From: Candidatus Saccharimonadia bacterium
Lineage (GTDB): Bacteria; Patescibacteriota; Saccharimonadia; Saccharimonadales; Saccharimonadaceae
DNA length: 6,063 bases
Assembly: GCA_023257755.1 (NCBI GenBank)
Contig: JALRBM010000073.1
Coordinates: 1-6,063 of the forward strand
Direction: 5' to 3'
Under the pieces are notes generated by a model. It saw only the letters and a program-made list of their open reading frames with translations. It did no database searches and was not told the origin of the DNA. The position numbers were made by a program, and so were the translations under genes. Of the stretch, positions 4,877 to 6,063 are shown in pieces; within the stretch, counting starts at the first letter, position 1, and each line of letters starts with the position of its first letter.

Positions 4877-5915
4877 TCACACCTTGATGCGGTTGCAGTT
4901 TTATCGCACTCTTTGCCTGCCCCTGTGGCAGACGGTGCGTTGAACAAATAATCTCTCCTCTTGCCTCATAGGTCACGCTTTCATCCGACATATTAAGAAG
5001 AACCAATAGTTTTTCCAGGTTGCTAGTACGAATAAATCCAAACATACGGTCATCCGAGCCCTCCCATTCCTGATAGCTCCCCACGCGGAGTGCCGACGAG
5101 CGCCGGAGTTCCAAAAGCCGTCGATACATTGAAAAAGAGGAGTCATTATCTGCCGCTTCTGCCACGACATTCATAGTAGCCATATCCTCCGCCACGGGCA
5201 GCCATGGCTCGGCCACGCTAAATCCTGCATTAACATCACTGTTCCACTGCATTGGTGTACGTGCAGGATCGCGCCCCAACCCCAAGCCTTGGGTCTGTTT
5301 TTCAAAAGGATCCCGCACGCGCTCCGGAGGAATGGGCACATCATGCATCCCGAGCTCATCACCGTAGTAAACTACAGGAATGCCCGGTAAGGTCAACTGC
5401 AATAATCCCACCAGCTTCGCCTGATCCTTGCCCACCCTCGACACCAGGCGGGACTTATCATGATTGCTAAAACAATAAAATGGCCGAAGTGTCCCCCCGA
5501 TCAGTTTTTGAAAGCGGTTCACAAATGCCTGATACTGCCGGGCGCCATACGCGGTTTTCAGACCTTCAAAATTAAAGGGCGCGGCGACCTCTGGATTAAC
5601 GGCGTAGAACGCGGAATATTGGTGAGTGATATCGAGGTGCCTATCCGGGTAATCCTCAAAGAGAATGATCCGGTCGGGATACTCCTCAACCACCATCGCA
5701 AGTTCCTTAAGGTAATCAAAAAGATGAGGCCCATACCGATTGTAGTGATTCAGCTGGGAGACATACGGGTCATCCGTTCCAGCCACGTATTCCGGATTAG
5801 GGAGGTTATCCCGAAATTCAGGATCTTTCGACATCCATCTCACTGCATCCGCCCGAATTCCGTCCGCCCCAAGGTCGAGCCAAAAACGCAGGACATCTGT
5901 CATCGCCTTCCTGAC
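4863..5915 (-). pseudogene. 5'-truncated GH13 alpha-glucosidase/alpha-amylase-family gene
   Basis: GH13 similarity runs from V-R-K-A-M-T-D-V-L-R-F-W-L-D (from 5915) to the TAA at 4865-4863. Counting from the ATG at 5903, the 346 residues hold conserved region II G-I-R-A-D-A-V-R (nucleophile Asp19), region III I-L-F-E-D-Y-P (acid/base Glu83), region IV F-S-N-H-D-K-S-R (Asp149), then G-I-P-V-V-Y-Y-G-D-E-L-G, R-T-P-M-Q-W-N and a beta-rich C-terminal domain, typical of alpha-glucosidase or oligo-1,6-glucosidase enzymes on alpha-linked glucose oligomers. The N-terminal part of the barrel (about 150-190 residues, including the D-x-V-x-N-H motif) is absent, so it should be inactive even though AGGAAGG before the ATG at 5903 could allow translation. 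The frame stays open upstream but loses GH13 resemblance. An unrelated ORF starts across the break. This is a real deletion or fusion, or an assembly join. Confidence 0.8.
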
Positions 5916-6015
5916 CGGTCTCAGCGTCTCCGCTTGTACCGACCTCAGCGTTCAGCTGCTTGTACAGCTCCTGTACGGCTTCGGATTGTTTACGAACTTG
6001 CTCTGGAATTGCCAT
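5818..6015 (-). CDS. Start of an unidentified, possibly phage-related protein, broken by the GH13 junction
   Basis: The ATG at 6015 has GGAG eight bases upstream, so a genuine gene start is likely. The first 22 residues (M-A-I-P-E-Q-V-R-K-Q-S-E-A-V-Q-E-L-Y-K-Q-L-N) look like an amphipathic helix. They are followed by an acidic, glycine-rich linker made of two 8-residue repeats, A-E-V-G-T-S-G-D and A-E-T-G-Q-E-G-D, then D. From memory, starts of this kind occur in small phage proteins that sit between portal and capsid genes; this is a weak resemblance. From about residue 40 the frame is just the shifted GH13 sequence, so the last 26 residues are probably not native. The true gene is therefore an N-terminal fragment of about 39 codons fused out of frame to GH13 DNA. 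Confidence 0.5.
   Translation of the reverse strand: MAIPEQVRKQSEAVQELYKQLNAEVGTSGDAETGQEGDDRCPAFLARPWGGRNSGGCSEMDVERS
5914..5951 (-). repeat. Imperfect 24-base tandem repeat at the GH13 junction
   Basis: Two copies of ACGCTGAG (minus strand, 5951-5944 and 5927-5920) are exactly 24 bases apart, and the similarity extends to 12 of 14 bases (5951-5938 and 5927-5914). In the frame starting at 6015 they encode the repeated A-E-x-G-x-x-G-D units, so the repeat belongs to that protein and supports its frame being coding up to about 5899. Confidence 0.6.
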
Positions 6016-6063
6016 GTTAATTGCTCCAATCTGTGAGCTTGATTAGTCGGCTCATATTTCAGC

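Noticed and set aside
5460..6020. Plus-strand ORF of 186 codons opposite the GH13 gene
   Set aside because: It is antisense to a strand with clear GH13 motifs, and its product has no recognisable family features.
1..6063. CRISPR array, insertion sequence or toxin-antitoxin pair
   Set aside because: I saw no regularly spaced repeats, terminal inverted repeats, transposase motifs or small paired ORFs of that kind.

Overview
The window is a compact, roughly 50% GC bacterial chromosomal segment with tightly packed genes. Its two ends do not match the middle. The core (about 370-5900) is consistent within itself: strong sigma70-type promoters, clean intrinsic terminators, 1-base TAATG gene overlaps, a divergent promoter pair whose transcripts appear to be leaderless, and a tail-to-tail gene overlap. 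TGA is used as a stop (rarA) and nothing suggests recoding. This compaction, together with two reduced-looking tRNA features (a tRNA-Phe without the MiaA A36-A37-A38 motif and an aberrant tRNA-Gly), would suit a small-genome lineage such as Patescibacteria/CPR (for example Saccharibacteria-like). That placement is an inference of low to moderate confidence, because the protein families seen are widespread.

Layout from left to right. Positions 1-327 (minus strand) hold the N-terminal 109 codons of a gene running off the left edge. It is about 66% GC with about 96% G/C at third codon positions, and it resembles a family common in high-GC Actinobacteria (glycine-rich-domain-like, with a V-D-x-G-W-H core). 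It is read from an AT-rich TTGACA-N18-TATAAA promoter (376-405). Next come an intrinsic terminator (450-480), tRNA-Gly(GCC) (485-560) and its promoter (575-603). Positions 591-973 (plus strand) hold a decayed HxlR-type regulator. It is followed by another intrinsic terminator (1008-1037), tRNA-Phe(GAA) (1045-1120) and its promoter (1143-1171), which lies inside the end of the preceding gene.

Positions 1151-3644 (minus strand) are a three-gene cell-envelope operon in the order ddl (D-Ala-D-Ala ligase), slipin/SPFH membrane protein, and a membrane-anchored SGNH/GDSL hydrolase. Both junctions are TAATG overlaps. The operon apparently reads on into tRNA-Phe, and the terminator at 1008-1037 would end both. 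A 50-base divergent region (3645-3694) separates ddl from rarA (plus strand), an AAA+ ATPase acting at stalled replication forks. The last 14 bases of rarA overlap the end of a convergent GH13 alpha-glucosidase-like gene.

The GH13 gene keeps its three catalytic acidic residues but lacks the N-terminal third of the enzyme. At about 5900-5918 its reading frame gives way, out of frame, to the start of an unrelated, possibly phage-related small ORF (start at 6015) with its own ribosome binding site. This is either a real rearrangement or an assembly join.

I see no complete novel defence or mobile system, CRISPR array or insertion sequence. The most notable signals are the tRNA-Gly with a swapped elbow pair (U19:A56 in place of G19:C56) and A73, the foreign high-GC gene behind a native-looking promoter just beyond a tRNA 3' end, and the GH13 breakpoint.
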